64,000 nt of DNA, from the NCBI RefSeq assembly GCF_965638725.1, contig NC_134950.1, positions 81,270,657 through 81,334,656 of the forward strand, given 5' to 3'. The translations under genes and the position numbers were made by a program. Each line of letters opens with the position of its first letter. Positions within the stretch are counted from its first letter, which is position 1. Origin of the DNA: Aptenodytes patagonicus. Lineage: Eukaryota; Chordata; Aves; Sphenisciformes; Spheniscidae. Positions 47,988-62,400 of this stretch are shown here, piece after piece. A model generated the notes under the pieces. That model saw nothing but the letters and a program-made list of their open reading frames with translations, ran no database searches and was not told the origin of the DNA.

Positions 47988-48910
47988 TGGGTGGGATTGA
48001 GGGCACCCTCAGCAAGTTTGCAGATGACACCAAGTTGAATGGTGCGGTTGACGTGCCTGAGGGACGGGATGCCATCCAGAGGGACCTGGACAAGCTCGAG
48101 AAGTGGGCCCGTGTGAACCTCATGAGGTTCAACAAGGCCAAGTGCAGGGTCCTGCACCTGGGTCGGGGCAACCCCCAGTATCAATCCAGGCTGGGGGATG
48201 AAGGGATTGAGAGCAGCCCTGCCGAGAAGGACTTGGGGGTGCTGGTGGATGAAAAGCTGGACATGAGCCAGCAATGTGCGCTCGCAGCCCAGAAGGCCAA
48301 CCGTATCCTGGGCTGCATCCAAAGAAGCGTGGCCAGCAGGTCGAGGGAGGTGATTCTGCCCCTCTACTCTCCTCTGGGGAGACCCCACCTGGAGTCCTGC
48401 GTCCAGCTCTGGAGCCCTCAGCATAAGAAAGACACGGACCTGTTGGAGCAGGTCCAGAAGAAGGCCATGAAAATGATCAGGGGGGTGGAACACCTCCCCT
48501 ATGAAGAAAGGCTGAGAGAGTTGGGGTTGTTCAGCCTAGAGAAGAGAAGGCTTCAGGGAGACCTTATTGCAGCCTATCAGTACTTCAAGGGGGCTTATAA
48601 AAAAAGATGGGGGCAAACTTTTTAGCAGGGCCTGTTGTGACAGGACAAGGGGGAATGGCTTTAAACTAAAGGGACGTAGATTCAGACTAGATAGAAGGAA
48701 GAAATTTTTTACGCTGAGGGTGGTGAAGCACTGGCACAGGTTGCCCAGAGAGGTGGTGGATGCCCCACCCCTGGAAACCTTCAAGGTCAGGTTGGACGGG
48801 GCTCTGAGCAACCTGCTCTAGTTGAAGATGTCCCTGCCCATGGCAGGGGGGTTGGACTAGATGGCCTTTAGAGGTCCCTTCCAACCCAAACTATTCTATG
48901 ATTCTATGAT
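47988..48910 (+). mobile_element. CR1 LINE, 5'-truncated, about 0.9 kb
   Basis: A plus-oriented CR1 starting just before the FADDTKL motif and running through the polyprotein tail and 3' UTR to the ATTCTATGATTCTATGAT terminus. An open frame (to about 48625) encodes the C-terminal part of the RT. It breaks at the same A7 run as the copy at 38.7-39.8 kb. The two copies are nearly identical and in opposite orientation. Confidence 0.93.
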
Positions 48911-51900
48911 AATCCCCTGTGCTGATAACTGGGAGCTGATTGCATTTGTTAATTGTTCTCCCACCTTTCTCAACATCTGAATGTCAGGGTTGGTGCTAGG
49001 AAGCATAAAGTAGCCTGATCTTCAGGACTAAAACCTCCATTGTTTTGGCATTGTGTGAAAGTGGAAGTTGTAACATGCATGGGAGAGTATCTCCTAGTTT
49101 AAGCCCCCCATAATGGGCCTGAACATGCTTGAGAGATGTCTGTTTAGGCAAAAGTACTTCCTACGTCTTTTTTTTAACCTAAGATGAATGACCTTGTTGA
49201 AGTGCAAGAGACTGCCTGGAGAATTCACAGGCACTCCCAAAGACGGCTAACACCACTGGCTTCTGAGATGGCAGCCACAATCTTACCCCACAAAAGTCTT
49301 TTTTTCAGAAGGGCACAACCTATGGTGTTCCCTTCAAGGAAGTAATGTTTAGGAGGTATTAAGCTTTGCAATAGTTGTGAAACAGCCTACTGCCTATCTG
49401 TTCGTTGCTTCCCAGAAATCATTTCTTTGGCATGTCTTCATTTATGGCTAGCCAGCTGGCTCTCCTCCAGGCACCAGGCTGCGGAGAACATTAGTAAACA
49501 GTCAGCCACACCTGAACTGCTTAGAAGTCTTTGATGGGATCCTGTTAAGTCAGAAACTTTATTTCTTCCCGCCCAATTTGTCCCACGCAACACGGTGTGG
49601 CGAAGCAACAAGCCAGGATATTTCCTACGTGTCCTGTCTCACCTCATTCCCTCTTCCCACCGCTTTCATCCATTACCCTTTTCCTTTTCCTGCTTTCCCC
49701 GTGGCACAGTCCCAAGCAGGCAGCATCTCACCTTTACACCCCGCTCCTCATCACTGAGCTCCAGCACAGAGGAGACGTGGGGCCTGGCACAAAGCTAAGA
49801 ACAGGGGAAAAACTGACTGCTGCTAACAGGGAAAAAAAAGTGATATCCATGAGTCCACTGTCATCCTTCTGCTCATTAAGAGAAGGCCTTCTTATAGCTT
49901 CTCCTTCTCACCAGTGGTTCTGCTCTTCATTGGGTGTCTCGATACCATTCAGCCTTCATGCAAGTAATGTAAAAACTGAGGAGAGATATTTACTATTGTC
50001 ACAAGGCAAAAGTGCGCTCCCTTGGGTGGTAGGACAGACCCAAACTATTACATTTTTAGGGAGCAACAAATCACCTGGTTAAATCCTGCTGAGTCTTAGT
50101 TTTCAATAGGAAAAAACAAATCCCTACCTGGGAGGTGGGGCTAAAAATCTTTAAAAAAACAGTCAGGTAAAACAGGGGCAAAGATAGTCCTAAGGATAAT
50201 CCCCACTTCTCAGAAAGTGAGTGTGAACACGTGATCTCAAAGCGCTGTGCTGTTTGGCAGGACCTCGGACTAGTGATGCCAAGATGTGACATCTCTGCCA
50301 TTTTCCTGGGTCCAGTGATAACATTTTAAACTCCAGCAGTAATTTATTTCAATGGTAAGTGCTCCAATGGACCAAACAAGGGAAAGAATGGGAATTCATT
50401 ACCATAAGGGCAAAAGAAATTATTATGGTCCTTTAATGTGATCTTGCTACTGATGGACATAAAATGGTTACCAGCGTCCTCAGAAGTATTGCCGTGCCAC
50501 AGCTTGCAGCAAGCACTCAAAATGAAATCCAGTCCTTCCCAAAGTTGACACCCTTTATCTTCACCTTATCTGCTCCCTAATACTTGTCTTTGTGCACTTT
50601 TTTGCTAAAACCAAAATAAAAGTCTCTCTTTAAAGGAGTGGCTTTTGCTGAATGGTTCGTGCCTTTTCAAAGAGCTATATCTAATTGCTTAGCAATTTCA
50701 GATTTCTCCCTTTCAAAACAGTTAAAAGTAGTTAGCCTTTCTCTGCTGCCAACTCAGTCTTTGTGGACCAGTTTGCCATCACATACCTGGAGTACAGGGT
50801 CCTGTTTTAGCCCAGCTCGCTGCTTCTGCTCAGAGAGATACCAGCTAGAGTTCTCTAAACACAAGAAGAAGAAAACCAGTTCCGCTGACAGTTTTGCTCC
50901 TGCTGCTGCCCATCCAGTTTCCAGGTGCCCTTCAACTCTTCTGCGGACTTTGGGATTGGGAGGTGAGGAGGAGAGGCTTAGCACGGGAGTCATCCCATCT
51001 GGAAGGGGTGGGGACAGATTATGCAGAGAGGCAGGGTGCAGCAGGCTCCACATCAATTGCCTTTTACTCCACCTTTTATTTATTTATTATTTAAGGAGTT
51101 TGGAAAGCCAGATGCACACAAACACTATACTGCACTTATTTTTTTCATCTCTCTAAATACGTGTAATTCCTAACAAAATGGTATGGAGAAGTTAAAACGA
51201 GCACTGCTGAGTCTTCTTATCAGCACACTTCAGTTTTCTGGGAAGAATTCCCTTCCAGACCTGTACACTACAAAGCGAATGATCTGTGTGATGCAGCCAT
51301 TTAAGACACTGCAGAATCTTTGGACCTCAGCATTATAGCTGAGACATTTAGCAACAGTGGTGCATTTGCTTGCATTGTTAAATTCAGAGATGCATTTTCT
51401 TATAGTATATTCATGCACTTTTATTGTCCATAATAAACATCTTTAATAGAATTTGTGCCAAATTAAGATTAATCTGTCCTGGCAAACTTGCAGCATAAAA
51501 AAATTACGGAAGTCTCCCTAGCACACATTTTAAACATATTACAGCCACACCCACGAGTATTCCCAACAAGTCCAAAAGTGTCCCAGGTTATTTTTGATTA
51601 GACTTGCTTTCAACAGGTTAGAAACATTTGAATCTGAGCTGGTTGTTATTGATGGTGGCTCGTTGAAATTTTCCATTCCTATTTCCATAATGGCCTTGTA
51701 TGCAAGGAACATTAGCTTAGCCCTCAGGCTGATGTCTACTATAGCTTTAATTTTCTGTGTGTGTGCACGTGGTTTGTGTGTGTGTGCATGTTGGGGGGGA
51801 GGAATGAGAGAGACAAAAGAGCTCAAAAAAAATGACAATGTCATTTCAAGTCAAATCAATAAAGAAATTTTGATCCTAAATGTATATGACAAACAAGTCA

Positions 51901-54900
51901 CACAGTCACTCTGTAGATCCTCAGCAGTACTCTGTGTGGTAGTGACCACTGTGTAATCTGAGGACTATGTAAAACAGGTGATGGTTGGATTCAGTTCACC
52001 AAACTTCAGACATTTACCATGAGGATGTCTACATGTCAGCAAGGTGTCTACACTCCCACAGTCGTCATCAAGATTTAGGGTATGATTCACACTCTATGGG
52101 TGTCTTCTTTAGAATGAAATGGATAGTCCCATAGATGCCACCAACTGTGCTGATCGCGGAGTTTAATGGCAGCCTACTCACCTAGCGCAGGTGTAGATTG
52201 CTACGTTGAGTGCATCATCAGTCAGGCAAGATGAGTCCCACCTCTGTGTGCTGTGGGAGCTAAACGCAACTCAGAATTAAGGTTTGTCATGACCAGACAG
52301 AGGGTGTTTGTCCTGTTATACCTGTCAGTAGCTTTGCACATCAGGAATGTATAAGAAACCATTAAAAAGATTGCTTGTGTTGCAAGGGAGGGAGTGGGGA
52401 GACTTCACTGAAAAGATCCGGTTTATACTTTGCTATTAATGGCATCTTGAGCTTGTCTAACCCCACCTGGGTGGGCATGCTGTACTCAGATCCACAAGAT
52501 TGAAGTACTGTCTTCTTACCTTGCCCCCCCAGGACTTGGCTCCATCCAAGCTGCGATGGAACAGATTGGGCCAGCAGAAGCAGACATCTGATCCCACGTG
52601 CATCTCATGACTGTAAATCCTGTCTTCGTGCCCAGCATCTCTAACTGGGGGTGGTTAGGGTGAAAGGAGAGCAAAGGAGTCGCTCTGCTGTAATGCAAGC
52701 CTTTGCCTGCACACTGTGATTATGTTTGACCCGCAAACCCTAAATCATTTATCTCCCATACTTGAAGAGACTGTCTCTTTCCCTGTAATATAATCACCTG
52801 TGTATAATCACCTCTGTAATGGACTCAGGATTATGGAGTTCATTGCACACATGCATTTCCTACAGTCTCAAGCAACTTATACATTCATCTTTTTAAGGCT
52901 GCTGTGAACATCTCTATTTTTAGGGTTTTCAAAAAAAAAAAAAGGAAGGAAACAGACAAGGGTTGGAATAAGCACAACAGATTCACTCGTTCAAACACAC
53001 AGTGGTTAAATTTCTCCTTCACCTGAAACACAGAGCTGGTTTTTGTTTGGGTTTATTTTTTTTTCCTGAAGGTTTGCACCAATACTCTTCCAATTGCTCC
53101 TCCTGGTTTTATAGAAATGGGCGTGGAATAAAACCCCAAAGTAAATCCTCACGGCTGTTGGCTGCATTTTTAGCTGTATGTTAACATAAGAAACAAGATC
53201 CTAGGACATGCAAGCCTGCTGTCTCAAGGCAAAATAGAAAGATATTCTCTCCCAAACAACTACTGATAGATAAAAACCCGGAAAGGCAAGTATTCTGCTG
53301 GCATCTAGTGCAGAAGTGAAAGAGTCCAATGGAGAGACCAATGGACAGGCTTAAACATGCCCCTTTTACCGTCACCTGGTACAGTACTTGGAGTGCTGCT
53401 GGTAGGAACAGACCTGTCAGAAAGTTGAAATAATTACAAATGTTGTATTTATGTTGTGGAAAACCTGTTCAAAGCGCCTATGATGAGCGATGCTCTGCTT
53501 GCAGCCTAGAAGCTGCAGACAAGGCAAGAGGGATGGCAAGGCTCCCCTCTCCTCTTGCGCGTGTCCTGCTGGCAATAGCAGCCTTGTTAAGGGGTTACCA
53601 CTGCTGAGGGTACCTCCTGAGGAACTGGTGGAGAGGCTCTCAGGAACGTTTAGTGGAGAGGCATGGTGGGATGGGGTCAAACAGCTCAGCCCTGCGGGGC
53701 CAGCTGTAATGCCAGTGAGGGCTCTGTACCCAGCACCTGCCCTGAGAGCAAGAGGCATCCCTTGGGACTTGGGTGGCTACAGGAGGGGAGCATAGGTAGT
53801 CCCTCTCACGCAACTTCTCGGAAAAGTGAGGGCCTAATTAGTGGGTGTGTAATTTGGAGCTGGGTTTGTGGCTTTTGTTTCTGTATGTTATTCTGATTCC
53901 TTTCCCTCCATCCAGTAAAAGGCTGTGTACCTAAACTTACCGACTGAGTCATCACTTGGAAGTGAGAAATATAATTTAACAAATCTGATTTCATTTTCCA
54001 GGTTTCTGGCTTCAGTCTCTAGTCAGTGTTTAAATAAGACCCTTGGAAATTGAGCCAACTCTTGTTATTGCAAATCAAGGCCTGGCAGGAGTTTTACATG
54101 TACGTGCACTTTCACTGCCATCAGTGAAAACTAGTCTCACACTTATGATTTTGTTCTTTACCATATACCGAGCGTGGTTCTCTGGACTTCATGCTTTTGC
54201 CTGGAGCATTAAAAAAAATCTCCAGGAATTCTCTGATTTGGTTAGTAGTGAACCATATCCCGGCTCTTTCCCATGCTTTCCCGTGCGTCTAAGAAGAAAG
54301 GCTCCGAAGTCTCTCCTCTGTGGGAGTGACCTTATCTGCTTCATCTGGTGCAGCGCTGGCAGGCACTGCCGCGTTCCCTGCATCGAGCAGAGCACCCGCC
54401 GATCCTCACAGGGCACCAGGACCCAGGCCAGGGCAATTGCTGCTTCTTTGCTATTAATCTTTGCATCTCTCACCATGTTCCCACTCCCCTGCGCTTTTAT
54501 TTGCTGCTAAAAATAATAGACCGAATCTGCCATCATCTCTCCCCTTTGGCCACCTCCCCCTTGCATCCGCCCTCTTTCCTGGCTTTCCACTCTACTCCGT
54601 TTCTGTAAGTTACTTGAAGCCACTGGTGTCAACTGGTTTCTGGTTGTTCCTTTTAATGTCCCTCTGAGTGTCCCGTTTTTCTTTTGGGTAGGCTAGGGTC
54701 AGCTCTCAGAGCATACAACTCTTTTTCTCCCTAAAATCAAAAGTATGGCTCTGACCACAGGGACTGAAGGATGATCTGCAAAAGAACGTTTTCAATAGGT
54801 ATGTTGCTAATTTGCTTGTTGGCATGTAGAATTGGTTGACAAAACAGTTTCTGGGTTTCTCCTGCCCGGTTTGGATTAATTTTTACCTAAAATAAATTGT

Positions 54901-57900
54901 GAATGTTTAGTCTCAAATTTCCTATTTTTGCTGAAAGAGCTTGTGGGATTTCAGTGGGTGTGTTTTGTGAACTTTATAGAAAAAGGATGGAGTGTAACTT
55001 TAATTATGCCAAAGCAATAACAAGAAAACTATTTTAATATTGCAGGTGACATGCAAAAAGGCATATTTAAATTACCTAACACTGTCCAGGTGTTTCTAGG
55101 TTATTCAGTAGCTCATCATTTTATTAAGAAACACTTTTAATGGAATTTCAGTACAAGGCACATGATTCCAAGTAATAATGAATATTAATAGCAATATATA
55201 GGGAAAATAGTACATTTTGGAGCAATGGCTCCAAAATAGGTACCCCAGATCAGAGGCAGCATCACTGTTGCCCTGAACACTATAAATAGAGACATGAACA
55301 ACACAATATAATTAAGATTACATGGATAATTGCATGGATTAAGGGCCGATTTCCTTATCTAAAAACCTGAACATCTATTTTTTGCATGATTTAAGAATAT
55401 GTCTATTATTTTTTCTTACCAAATATTTTGTCTTCTTCTCTAAAACTACAAAAATTTGGAATCCAGAAATGACTAAAAAGTACTTTTCCTTTCAGTTATC
55501 AACCCTTCAGACTATTACCTTCAAGGATGAATTCATTCCACACATTTAGTCATTGAAAATTGGATTTTGTATGCAGAATTTTCCCCATAAAATGTTGATT
55601 TAAAAATACATATATTTGGTCTGTTTTGCTCCAGGGCACAAGTCCTTTTTTCTTTTTCTTTTTTTTTCTTTATTTGGTATGAGTTGTCTCATACAAAACT
55701 CATCTAATGCTCATTTTATATTTCAGGAACTTTCTGGGATTAATCAGCAAGAAGGGGGTCATTTTGTTTGCTTGTAATTGAGGCTGTGTTTGCACTGAGA
55801 TATAAACACAATTTTGGTCTTCAGTACAAATAAGTTGCCTTGGACAAAAAGCTGCACCTTGTACCAGTAGAATTTACCCCACTTTTCAGAAGAGGCAACT
55901 TGCATAAGTAGAAATCTGGCTTCTCCTCTGTAAAATCCCATTGTGCACTTGAACAGTTTGGTTTGGCTGAAGTTTTCCAAGACATCCTTTTTAAAGACAA
56001 GAGAACCCCAAAATTTCCACTTACATATAATCCCCCACAGGTTATACATCTTCTAGATGAACATTTAGGTTTTTTTTCCTAACTGGAAAAAGGGGAAATA
56101 TTTGCTACTATCACTGATTATTGAACAATTCTGGCAAAAATTACTATACTAAATCAGTGTTTTAAACTCTGAAATTTTAAACAGTGCCAAGAAAAAAAAA
56201 CCTTCTTCCCATGTTTGCTCGATTTTAAAAGTCCTGTTTTGCAAACATGTCTACACATTAGCAATCTTGGACTGGATCCAGGCCCTTTTGGACTATATCC
56301 CACAAAGCAATACAGACGCCCAAGTGCAACATCAAAGCAGCAAGTTTAAGGAAAGTAAATATAAGAGCCTCTAATTATATTACAAGGTAATTACCATACA
56401 TAAATCAGTTCAGAGCAATCAAGGTACTTTATTAAATATGTTTGCAGAGAGCACCTGTTCTTACCCTTTTTCTAAAGCGCAATAATGAACTTTGGCCTAG
56501 CAGAAAGAAATTACATTTCAGTGTAATCCTGCAAATGGTTGAGTCCGTGCTGGAAGTGAGTGTACCTACCCCACAGTCTGTGCCAGTTTAACAAAATCAG
56601 TTTCTAAGAGTCCCCGAGCATACGCTGGAGTAAACACGTAACGGAGGATCTCGGAAGAGAGAAAGGGTCCAGGCAGGGAAGGGGCCAGCCCATCGCGTGT
56701 CTCCTGCCCAGCGCTGCCCAGGGCAGGCACGGGCAGGCACACGGGCGACGTGCATTACGTGTGGAAGGGAACGCTTGGGCCAGGGAGGCCAACCAGACTG
56801 CAGCCGCTGCCCACCCTATCTGGTTCAGAGAGGACGTCTGCCGCGTGTGGCATCAAACGTTGTGGTGTGGAAGGGGTTGTCTCCCCCCGCCCACCTGGAC
56901 GTCTGCCCCTGCCCACCTGGACAGTTAAAACTTTTGCCAGGGCTATGTGTGCTGAAGCAGCTGTGCCAACGACGAGTGAACTCCCAAGCTCGCTCACCCA
57001 CAGCTCATTTGTGAACTAGCGAGTTTCAAACTGGAGGTTTCAGCAAGGAGAGAGCATGAGCTTAAGCAGGAACCTTCAAGGCCTTACCAGATTTGCTCTT
57101 AAGGGCTGATATTACCACATCCAGTCCTGACAATTTCCAGCATACTGCTTCCTTCTGGTCTGAAACAAATGGACCTCAGTTGCTTGACAGACCCACAATG
57201 AGATCTCAGAGAGGTGACAAGTTATGGGCCGTGAGGCAAAAAGCTTAGGGCCACCTTATTCGATCCTTCACAAGGTTCCTTTCTCAGGTGCTTTGATTTT
57301 CCCTTTTTTCCCCACAGGAAGCTATAGAGATGGTGGCCTGTCTGTACTTGACACAGCAGCTACCATAAAGCAGGCCCCTTCCAGAGCCCTGTCTTGACCT
57401 GCAGCTCAGACCTCAGGCCTAGCTCATCTGTTCATTACCACCTGTTCTCCTGGCTCAGAAGGAAAAACCAATCCAAACCTGAAACCCTTCCCCAGCAACC
57501 TGGAATCAAATCCCCAGTCACCTGCCTCTCTTCAAAGAGACCAACAGTCTGCACCACAACTTATTAGCTTCCCCAGATCTCCTGGCTTGCTTGTAGGTTT
57601 GCCTGGGGAGCTGACATCCATTTTTTTGGGTGAAATCACTGCTTGCTTCTACCAAGCCAGACCCCAGCGGGTTTCCTTTCCTCCATGCGCAAACCTTCTC
57701 ATAAGCCCAGATACAAACAACAAATGAGTTCTCCAGGGTATGGATGATCTTCGGGCTTGTTATCTGGATAAAGAGGGGGAAGGAAAAAAGGGAAATTAGC
57801 CATCTTCTCTGCAGAAGGAATTCATAGTGTGTCTCTACCATCACATACTCTTTCTCGTCAGAGAGTGATAGACTGACATTAATGGGATAGCATTGGTCTG

Positions 57901-59226
57901 AATGTCCATACAAAAAATAAAACTTGGATATAAAGGAGATAGGAATAACGCTGTGGCGGGAAGTCTTGGGTAGGCTGGTCCTGAAAGAAGGACCCAGGAC
58001 TTTCTATCCAAGACATATGCCCTCAGCATGGCCTTGGAGATTTAACATAAATATGCTAGGTCAGAGATCCATGTTCAAACTACTGCTCCACCACGCTCAT
58101 TCGTGCAGAGACTGCCATACCCACATGGCTTCTTCTTACCCTCTGTCTTATCTGGGAGATCCTGCCTTTGTACAGCCACTTATGTTTTCATATGAGCAGA
58201 AACCAGAAGCCTGATTCCTCTCATTCCAGTCAGATACCAATACACTATTAGCTATTCCAACACTCCCTCTCTGGTTTTAAGCAGAAATCGGTGCCTGCTG
58301 CTGATCTCTTCCCCTGAAATTTCTTCAAAAGTGGCACCAAAACTGAATTTTGATCACGTGGATTTTTCTGATCGTATGTATTTATCCTTAAAAAAATCAC
58401 AGCCAGCTCATTTCAGTTCCTCAGCATTAAAACCCATGGTTTAGCTGAGCACAACCATTTCTGTATATTATGCAACAATCGTGGTAAGTTCTTTCCTATG
58501 AGAAAAGACTTAAAGGCCAATATTTTCAAACTTAAATCTCTGAGAGCTAAATGAATTCCCAGGGGCAAACACATATTATGTGAGCTGAGAGCAAACAGTA
58601 AGCACGGCATGACTCAGAAGAACAGCAATGAAACTGCACATTCCTCCGTGAACTTGTGAATTATGCAAATAGAAAGTCAGAAATTAAATAGACTCCTGCC
58701 TTGGCATTTGTAATTAAGGCTCTTCATTACCACGCAAGATGTTTTTATAATACAGGTTTGTTAAAAGGCCTGTTTTATGTTTTCTGCTTTGATGGGATAA
58801 AAAGGTTTTGTGAAGTTTGGGAAACAACTGGTTTCCCTAAATGCAAACTAGATTCTGCACGTTTCACCTGGATACAGTTCAGAGTAATTTTTGATGTGTT
58901 AATGTTCACCTTTCAGGCAGCTGAACTACTGGCAGTCGTGTTGCTTACTCCTGGAAACTTCCCAGAGAATCTGCAGACTTCAAAGGCTGTTAGGAATACT
59001 TCATATTCTTTAGATATGGTATCTGTTTGAGGAACTCTTCTTTCTGTGATCTCCTAACAGCAGCTGAAAGCCAACAATTATAACCTCCTTGTCACACTTG
59101 GTAACTTTCTTTTCTCTTGTACTAAATGGCTCTCCATTTATCTTAAATGCAAATTTTACAAAGAAGAAATATTTTTTTTTCTGAATTTGTTTTTTCTGAA
59201 AGCAAGAAATATATGTTTTTTTCTAG
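48911..59226. other. No gene supported; anonymous 10 kb
   Basis: No recognisable exon, RNA gene or intact mobile element. A moderately GC-rich patch lies at 56,640-57,000 but is short and not clearly CpG-island-like. Poly(A) and poly(T) tracts occur at 52,930 and 55,650. Open frames are short and occur on both strands. Confidence 0.4.
51755..51792 (+). repeat. (GT)n imperfect repeat
   Basis: Two GT runs separated by a short CACGTGGTTT segment, followed by a G run. Confidence 0.9.
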
Positions 59227-59464
59227 CTCCAGATTTAAAAAAATAAAGAACATGACTGACATGCTGAAGAAGAAGCCAAGCTCAAGCCAAGCTGAGAAGA
59301 GCCAAGCCAGTACAGGTCCCGGTCCTACAATGCACACCACTTTCCCAAGGCCCCACTTACTTTATTCCCAGGGCTCCGGGAGGGACTTTGGTTTGCCCAT
59401 GGAGCACAACACTAAATACATATGGCAATTTTGTAAGCACAATGGATTTAGGATGGACATCCAG
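59227..59464 (+). CDS. Candidate coding exon of an unrecognised gene (71 aa)
   Basis: A pyrimidine-rich tract ending TTTTTTTCTAG precedes 59227. An ATG with A at -3 lies at 59252, and the frame runs 71 codons to CAG followed by donor GTGAGT at 59465. The peptide begins MTDMLKKKPSSSQAEKSQAS and ends KHNGFRMDIQ. It is polar and Ser/Lys/Gln-rich at the start, with no signal peptide or membrane segment. The upstream frame is also open, so the true start is uncertain. I do not recognise the family. It ends in phase 0 and could join the candidate exon at 63468. Confidence 0.45.
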
Positions 59465-62400
59465 GTGAGTGAAAATTTGTATCTTTCAGCTTCCAACTTT
59501 CATTAAAATATGGTCATATTAAGTAACTGAAAATGAGTAGGCAAAGAATCTTATTGAGTGTCTATGATTATATGTGATACTAAAGTGCAGGACATTAGTA
59601 AATACCTTTGAGAAGTTGACAGAGACCAATATAGCAACTGGAATATAGCAGGTAGGGAAAGCATGATGGAAAAATAGATGGAAGTGTAATTACGTTTTAG
59701 TAGATGGTTTGTTGCCCTGCATATTATAAATATGGGTTTTCAAAAACAGAAAGAGGTCTTTAATGTCTTTCTTCTCATGTGTCTTTCAGTGACCATCTAA
59801 ATTCAACCCCTTTTTGGTCATGATAGCTGATCTGGAATTGATCCTACATCCAAAATCTGCAAGCCAATCCAAAGTATACTGCAGGTCCAAGCACATTTCA
59901 GATATAATCATGAAAGATATATTGACATAAATACATCAACATATTTAACATAAGCATACATTTTCAAAACCTGATTTTGGACTGCAGTAAGAAAACCTAA
60001 AGCAGAAAACAAAGCGCAAGCTCCCTTTGCTGTACAGATTTCCAATTCACCTACATTCACAGATCCCCATTGCTTAGACAAACTAGACAGCTCTGGGTCC
60101 CCTCTCTCTTGACCTATTTGGACTTCCTCCTGTCATTGCAAGATAAAGGCTGCTGGTGAGAACACTTCAGTTCACACACACATGCTGCTCAGCAGGACTG
60201 TGCTGACATGCTGCCAGACTAGATCCAATCCTTTACAGCCAGGCTCACACAACAGGCTCCCCGCCTGAGACTATTTGGTGCGTCAGTGCTGAAGCGCTCC
60301 CACACCCCCGTCCCTGCCCCTTGCCTCCTTCCCGGTGGGGAGCTAAAGACCCTCTCTTTCCTCCCAACTTTGGACTGCTTGATACTGCTGACAGAACATT
60401 TTACCAGGTAGCACTTTCCATGGAACTTCCCAGTCCCATTTGAACCAAAAGTTCACTGAATGGCATCGGGGTGACAGCGACCCCTACCTGGGCCCTCATC
60501 AGTAAGGCAAAGTTAGAAACTCCCGGCACGTTCTCCCCACATTACCCTGCGCAGAGAGACAAGGGCCAGTCCCTGGGGCAGGAGCTGGGACTGCTCCCTG
60601 CTGGGGCTCAAGGAGTGTAGCACTTTCTGCAGCTGCCTGGAGGCAGAGACCAGCAGCAGCAGGCACATCGCCCAGGCGCTCCTGGGGCAAGTGCTAAGTC
60701 CTCAGATCTTTCTCCCTAACCACCTCCAGCCCCAGCTGAGCACAGGCAATGACTGACGCAGCTGAAGGGGTTTTGGCAGTCATGGGATGTGATCTGGGGG
60801 TTATTCTAGTGAAGATACAGCAAGATACGGCAGCCTGAGGCAGGACAGCAGATCGGCAGCCCCTGGTGACTCACTCATTCAGCTGCCACCAGTGCTGGCA
60901 AGGTGCAGGGCAGCTGTGCAGGATGCTGCTTCAGATGGTGAAGGCTTCAGACACCTGGAAATGCCCAGGGGCCTCTCAGGTAATAGGCTTAATCAGGTGG
61001 CAGCATTCAAGGCAATAGGTTTCCCAATATCTGCAGCTGCTCATTTCATGGCCCATCAACTTGCCAGTTGGCCCCAGCCAGGTACATACCACTGTGGTCC
61101 CTGGCTGGCTGGCCCACTGCGGGCCCCAGAGATGCTCTTCTCTGCTACCCTCTTCTCAAAGCCGCTAAACCACCTCCTGGGGCTGGAGCAGAGGTGCCCT
61201 CTTGTGGCACCCATGGAGCTCTGTCACCTCTCTGGATCTTCCCATGCTCCTGCTCCGGGTCTCCAGGTCTCAGCTGCCATGAGGCTCTTTCACTGGGCGT
61301 TCCATAATCTTCCTGGGGACTGAGATTAGGCTGACTGACCTGTAGTTCCCTGGACTTTCCTTCTTCGCCTTGAGGGTGGCTGTGACACTTGCCTTTTTCC
61401 CATTTTCAAGGACCTCCCCCTATTACCAGTTCTTGACTTCTTCTAGTCTCTCTTCTAGCCCCTCTCCTCTCAGTCACCTGTACACACATCCCTGCCGACT
61501 CGCCACACTCATCTTGGCCATGCTATTCACTATAATCCTTTCCACCATGCTTTGCATCTGTACAGCTCTTGGCTGCTCTTCCCACACTCCTGTATGGCAG
61601 GACCCCGGTACAGAAGGAGAAACTCTATTTGCCCAGCTTCAGCTTACCCCCATCGGGAGTGAGATTGAGGGAGGAAGAGAGAGTTGTCCACGAGCCTTTG
61701 CTTTCCTTGAAGCAACTGTGAGGTTCAGGCCTCCTGGAGAACTCACTGCCCTTTACTGTATAAATTCTTCCCTGCCCTTCCATACAAGCGGGATCAGGAA
61801 CTGGCTCAGGGGAACCAGGAGTGCGTAAGAAAAGCAGAGATAGTGCATCCCCTTAGGAGGCTATAAATCATTTGAAGACCCCTGCTTTCCTTCCTGGTAG
61901 AAGATCATGAGAGAGGAGAGGAAAGGAATGAAACTTGAGGATCCAGGGAAAAACTAAAGAGAAGGAGAACCCCATTTGCCACCCTGAATATAAGAGTCCT
62001 GGCTGTAAAACTTGGTACAGGTTTCTGACAGCATTTTGTGTTCTCAGGGCTCAGCTAATAATGAATCGGAAAATACAGGCTCTCAGAAGACTCTTCCTTC
62101 TAAAGTAGGGATAAACTAGACACTTACTTCTAAAGTAGGGCCTTTTCCAGATGTTCTCCTTTGAAAAGGACAGATTCCAAACAGGCTTGTTCCCAGGAGC
62201 TGAATGGGGATGCTGAGCTGAGCTGCTCAGATACTCTTCAGACCCTCTGAGGATGAGGCCATGAGAAAGAAATACCATGCATTGCCATTTCTGCGTGTAT
62301 CATCATCCTTGTGAGATAACTCTTTCTTTAGCACCTTCAACCAGGCTGCGGCCCTGGCAGAGGCCCATCTGACATCATGACTGCATTAAAAAATGAGTAA

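Noticed and set aside
59465-59790. Exon after the acceptor TTTCAG at about 59,789 as the continuation of the 59.2-kb exon
   Set aside because: In the required phase the next codon is TGA.
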